DNA of 64,000 bases, from the NCBI RefSeq assembly GCF_023716565.1, contig NZ_CP071849.1, positions 744,001 through 808,000 of the forward strand, in the 5' to 3' direction. Shown piece after piece: positions 61,204-64,000 of this stretch. Position 1 is the stretch's first letter. Every line of letters begins with the position of its first letter. The DNA comes from Vibrio sp. SCSIO 43136 (GTDB lineage: Bacteria > Pseudomonadota > Gammaproteobacteria > Enterobacterales > Vibrionaceae). The notes under the pieces were generated by a model, which was not told the DNA's origin, searched no databases, and was given only the letters and a program-made list of their open reading frames with translations. Position numbers and translations under genes: made by a program.

Positions 61204-63306
61204 TTGAGCCAGTTAACTCTTGTATCCACTGGTAAATCCATGCAGCTTAGTGCCTCTCATTCTGCTCAATTCTTTATTCAAACCGAGTACAACCAAATCC
61301 GCATAGAAAATAACACCCTGACACTATCGAGTGTGGGGAGTGACGAGATCATTCCTTTTTCTGCATGGAGTGGTAAGGTGACGTTGTCACGTGGTTTAGT
61401 GTGGGGGCAATTAGGTTTCCATTCTCATGTTGAAGAAGGTCGCGAGCTTATCTGGCAAGTACAAGGTCTACCTTGGCCAGAATGCAAGGAATTTGCCTAC
61501 CAAGCTCAAGCATTATTTAAACAGTGGCACCATGCGCAATGTGAAAAGCTAAATACATTGCTGCCTCAGTGGCAGGAATCGTTAGTGAGAATGCAAAAGC
61601 AGCCAGCATATCTGGCAACCTCTGAGTTAGTGCGCTGGCAGCAAAGCGTCGAGTCAGGTCTAAATGAGCTGGAAATGAGCCAGCAAGAGGCAAACCAAAT
61701 GATGCCTCGCCTGATGCGTGAAGTAGAAAATTGGCTAGATAATGGGCGTGAACGTCAACAAGAGCGCAATCAAACCTGGCTTGAGAATGAGAGGGAATAT
61801 TGGCAATTGCTGTTTGAGCGGTGTGAATCCAGCCCGCTTAATGTCAGTCAACAACAAGCAGTTTTGCTCAACAACGACCATAACTTAGTACTCGCTGGGG
61901 CGGGTACGGGAAAAACCAGTGTGCTCAGCGCTCGTGTTGCTTACCTTTTACAAAGCCATAAAGCCCAGCCTGAACAAATTTTGTTGGTTGCATTTGGACG
62001 CGATGCGGCTGAGGAAATGCGTCAGCGCCTTGATACTCGTCTTGGTTCGGCTGCAAGCGAGGTGTGTGTAAAAACTTTCCACTCGCTTGGGTTAGATATT
62101 ATTCGCCAAGTCGATGGGCAAGGTGTCGAAATTTCACCGATTGCGACCAATGATAAAGCGAAGCAAGCCTGGTGTAGCGAGTGGCTAAAACAGCATTGGA
62201 GCGCAGGCAACAACTTTAAACGTTGGCAAAAGCATCTTTCTAAATGGCCAATTGCTTATTTAAAGGGTGATGAAGAGTTAGGCAGTCAAAGTGAAAACCC
62301 GAAATTAATTGCTTGGTTGAATGACCAGTTAGAGCAGCTTAATGCCAGCCAGCTTTCAAAAAAACAGGTGCAAGAATCTATCGTCGCTAATGAGGAGTAT
62401 CCTCGTCTAAACAGTGAGCTTCAATTGGTGTGGCCATGTTATCAAGCATGGCAAACCATGTTGAAAGAGAGTGGGCATATAGATTTCCATACCATGATCA
62501 GTCGAGCGGCAAAGTATGCTCGTAATGGGAAATTTAAACCGCAGTGGCAGTTTATTATGGTCGATGAGTATCAAGATATTTCTCCCGCCCGTTTAGAGCT
62601 GCTAGATGCACTTTGTCATGGAAAATCTGCCCAGCAGCAGGCTTCACTTTTTGCCGTAGGAGACGATTGGCAGGCGATATACCGCTTTGCAGGCTCTGAG
62701 GTAAATCTAACCACAGGCTTTGAAGCTCGATTTCCTGGTGCAACGATTCATTCGTTAGATACGACGTACCGCTTTAACAATATGATTGGTGAAGTGGCTT
62801 CCAAATTTGTACTGCAAAACCCAAATCAGTTGCAAAAGGAGCTCAATAGCCACAAAACACTGAAACAAAAAAGTGTGAGTCTGATTCCCTTGTCTATACT
62901 AGAAGAGTCGCTGGCTAAGCTGAACGAAAAAGCGACGACACGGAAAGAAGTACTATTGCTCGGACGCAACCACTACCACATTCCCTCACAGTTGGACGAG
63001 TGGCAACACCAATTTAGCAATTTGTCTCTGAAGTTCATGACGTGTCATGCCAGTAAAGGCCGAGAGGCCGACGTGGTATTTATACTTAATGTAGACGAAG
63101 GACAATTTCCTGCGGTCGAGAGGCAAGCACACCTCAAAGATGCAATGCTAAGTGGTGATGACTTGTTCCCCCATGCCGAAGAACGAAGGTTGTTCTATGT
63201 TGCCCTGACTCGCGCCAAAGAAAAAGCGTTTGTCGTTTATGGGGCTCATCCATCAGGCTTTGTGGATGAATTACGCACAGGAGATTATCCAGTCATAAAA
63301 AAATAA
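61204..63306 (+). CDS. helD: DNA helicase IV
   Basis: A 700-residue UvrD/Rep-family helicase. An N-terminal region (1-205) specific to HelD precedes Walker A AGAGTGKTS (231-239) and motif II MVDEYQDISPARLE. C-terminal motifs include FMTCHASKGREADVVFI and ERRLFYVALTRAKEKAFVVY. It unwinds duplex DNA 3' to 5'. Start is TTG at 61204 with weak upstream AGGGTG; it gives the normal family N terminus. Confidence 0.93.
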   Translation: MSQLTLVSTGKSMQLSASHSAQFFIQTEYNQIRIENNTLTLSSVGSDEIIPFSAWSGKVTLSRGLVWGQLGFHSHVEEGRELIWQVQGLPWPECKEFAYQAQALFKQWHHAQCEKLNTLLPQWQESLVRMQKQPAYLATSELVRWQQSVESGLNELEMSQQEANQMMPRLMREVENWLDNGRERQQERNQTWLENEREYWQLLFERCESSPLNVSQQQAVLLNNDHNLVLAGAGTGKTSVLSARVAYLLQSHKAQPEQILLVAFGRDAAEEMRQRLDTRLGSAASEVCVKTFHSLGLDIIRQVDGQGVEISPIATNDKAKQAWCSEWLKQHWSAGNNFKRWQKHLSKWPIAYLKGDEELGSQSENPKLIAWLNDQLEQLNASQLSKKQVQESIVANEEYPRLNSELQLVWPCYQAWQTMLKESGHIDFHTMISRAAKYARNGKFKPQWQFIMVDEYQDISPARLELLDALCHGKSAQQQASLFAVGDDWQAIYRFAGSEVNLTTGFEARFPGATIHSLDTTYRFNNMIGEVASKFVLQNPNQLQKELNSHKTLKQKSVSLIPLSILEESLAKLNEKATTRKEVLLLGRNHYHIPSQLDEWQHQFSNLSLKFMTCHASKGREADVVFILNVDEGQFPAVERQAHLKDAMLSGDDLFPHAEERRLFYVALTRAKEKAFVVYGAHPSGFVDELRTGDYPVIKK

Positions 63307-63322
63307 TAAGGCTAGATAATAC

Positions 63323-63919
63323 ATGAACATCGGAATTTTTGTTTACGACAACGCAGAACCAATAGACTTCTCGGGGCCGTATGAAGTTTTCGCTACTGCA
63401 AACAAGCACGCAAGTGCTTACGAAACACAATTTACACCGTACTTGATCAGCCAAAATGGCGATCCAGTGTCTGGGAGGCACGGCTTTCAAGTGTTGCCCC
63501 ACCGATCTTTTTATAATCATCCACCGTTAGATGTGTTGATTATTCCCGGTGGTGTTTACTCTCAAGAACTTCGTAAACCTGAGGTGATAGAGTGGCTACA
63601 GGCTCAGGCAAAGGAAGTGAGTATTCTCGCTTCGGTAAGTAACGGCGCATTTTTGTTGGCTGCTGCAGGGCTTTTAGAAGGAAGAAGGGTGACAACACAC
63701 TGGCAGCAACAAGAACAATTGGCTGTGATGTTCCCAAAACTGTCGGTGGTCAAAAACGTACGTTGGGTTGAAGACGGCGAAGTGATGACTTCAGCAGGGT
63801 CGGCGGGTATTGATATGAGTTTGCAGCTGGTCAGTCGTCTGACTCAAAACGGTTTAGCTAAGGTGACCGCACAGATCATAGATGTCACATGGCGAGATGA
63901 ACATGTTGTTGCGTATTAG
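63323..63919 (+). CDS. DJ-1/PfpI family protein with Cys-to-Ser nucleophile change
   Basis: A 198-residue protein of the isocyanide-hydratase-like DJ-1 branch: IDFSGPYEVFATAN (Asp15, Glu21), VLIIPGGVYSQELR and TTHWQQQEQL. The nucleophile elbow reads ASVSNGAFLLAAAGLL, with Ser106 where Cys is normal (S-V-C-T-G). It may have lost the standard activity or act as a regulator-like protein. It follows helD by 16 bp and could be cotranscribed. A terminator lies at the window end. Confidence 0.82.
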   Translation: MNIGIFVYDNAEPIDFSGPYEVFATANKHASAYETQFTPYLISQNGDPVSGRHGFQVLPHRSFYNHPPLDVLIIPGGVYSQELRKPEVIEWLQAQAKEVSILASVSNGAFLLAAAGLLEGRRVTTHWQQQEQLAVMFPKLSVVKNVRWVEDGEVMTSAGSAGIDMSLQLVSRLTQNGLAKVTAQIIDVTWRDEHVVAY

Positions 63920-63970
63920 GATTTACGTTCACTAGCACGTAAACTGTTGGCTAAAATAATAAAAAGTAAA

Positions 63971-63998
63971 AAAACTCCCAGCTTGCTGGGAGTTTTTC
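63971..63998 (+). terminator. Terminator at window end
   Basis: ACTCCCAGC / GCTGGGAGT stem with a two-base loop, followed by TTTT and preceded by an A-run, so it may act in both directions. Confidence 0.85.
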
Positions 63999-64000
63999 TT

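Noticed and set aside
1..64000. CRISPR arrays, tRNA or rRNA genes
   Set aside because: No regularly spaced repeats of CRISPR type and no cloverleaf or rRNA sequence were noticed; the prophage uses a protein gene as attachment site. This was by eye, without a search tool.

Overview
This window looks like a Vibrio chromosome (Vibrionaceae). The supporting genes are kbl-tdh, helD, a YccS/FUSC protein, elbB, an NnrU protein and a CBM32-PL7 alginate lyase lipoprotein, with moderate GC and strong Shine-Dalgarno sites. A complete-looking HK97-type siphoprophage of about 38.3 kb is inserted at the 3' end of tdh.

Left chromosomal part (1-10.7 kb): the end of a membrane protein, ybjQ, a divergent LysR/EamA transporter pair, a YcdX-type PHP phosphatase, a leftward cluster (chemoreceptor, porin, short phosphate-binding-like protein), a VOC protein with a LysR regulator, then the kbl-tdh threonine degradation operon.

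Prophage (about 10.72-49.03 kb). A 31-bp perfect repeat (10717-10747 and 48996-49026) inside tdh marks the ends. The leftward arm holds integrase, Xis-like protein, a DEDD exonuclease and small genes, driven by a promoter overlapped by three TAAGTNNACTTA operators. The immunity region holds a self-cleaving S24 repressor, apparently cotranscribed with a lipoprotein and a membrane-anchored HIRAN protein, divergent from cro and a CII-like gene. The rightward early arm has replication and DUF968 genes and many tiny genes, then a DUF1778/GNAT toxin-antitoxin pair and a PIN-like RNase candidate. A promoter with a perfect LexA box in its spacer precedes an unknown gene and the holin/M15 endolysin. 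The late module follows: HNH, putative cos, TerS, TerL, portal, protease, capsid, connectors, tail tube, G/GT with a -1 frameshift site, tape measure, tail tip and fibre. The right end carries a small regulatory module (HTH protein, three shared operators, two tiny hydrophobic peptides) and a protein with an ADP-ribosyltransferase-like pattern.

Right of the prophage: a second partial copy of the tdh 3' end is followed by sequence laid out like the integrase-proximal end of the prophage (LexA-like palindrome, three spaced CCCCAA repeats, hairpin), but an Abi/HEPN gene takes the place of the integrase. I read this as a decayed second element at the same site. After an IS5-type remnant the chromosome continues: AraC regulator, elbB, a broken phosphopantetheinyl transferase gene, alginate lyase, NnrU, a large lipoprotein, two small helical proteins, YccS, helD and a DJ-1 family protein.

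The repressor with RecA-type self-cleavage motifs and the LexA box before the lysis genes both point to SOS induction. Several genes expressed in lysogeny orientation or in moron positions (HIRAN, SLATT-like, GNAT toxin, PIN, ART-like, Abi) are candidate defence or superinfection genes. All functions here are inferred from motifs and context; nothing was searched against a database.
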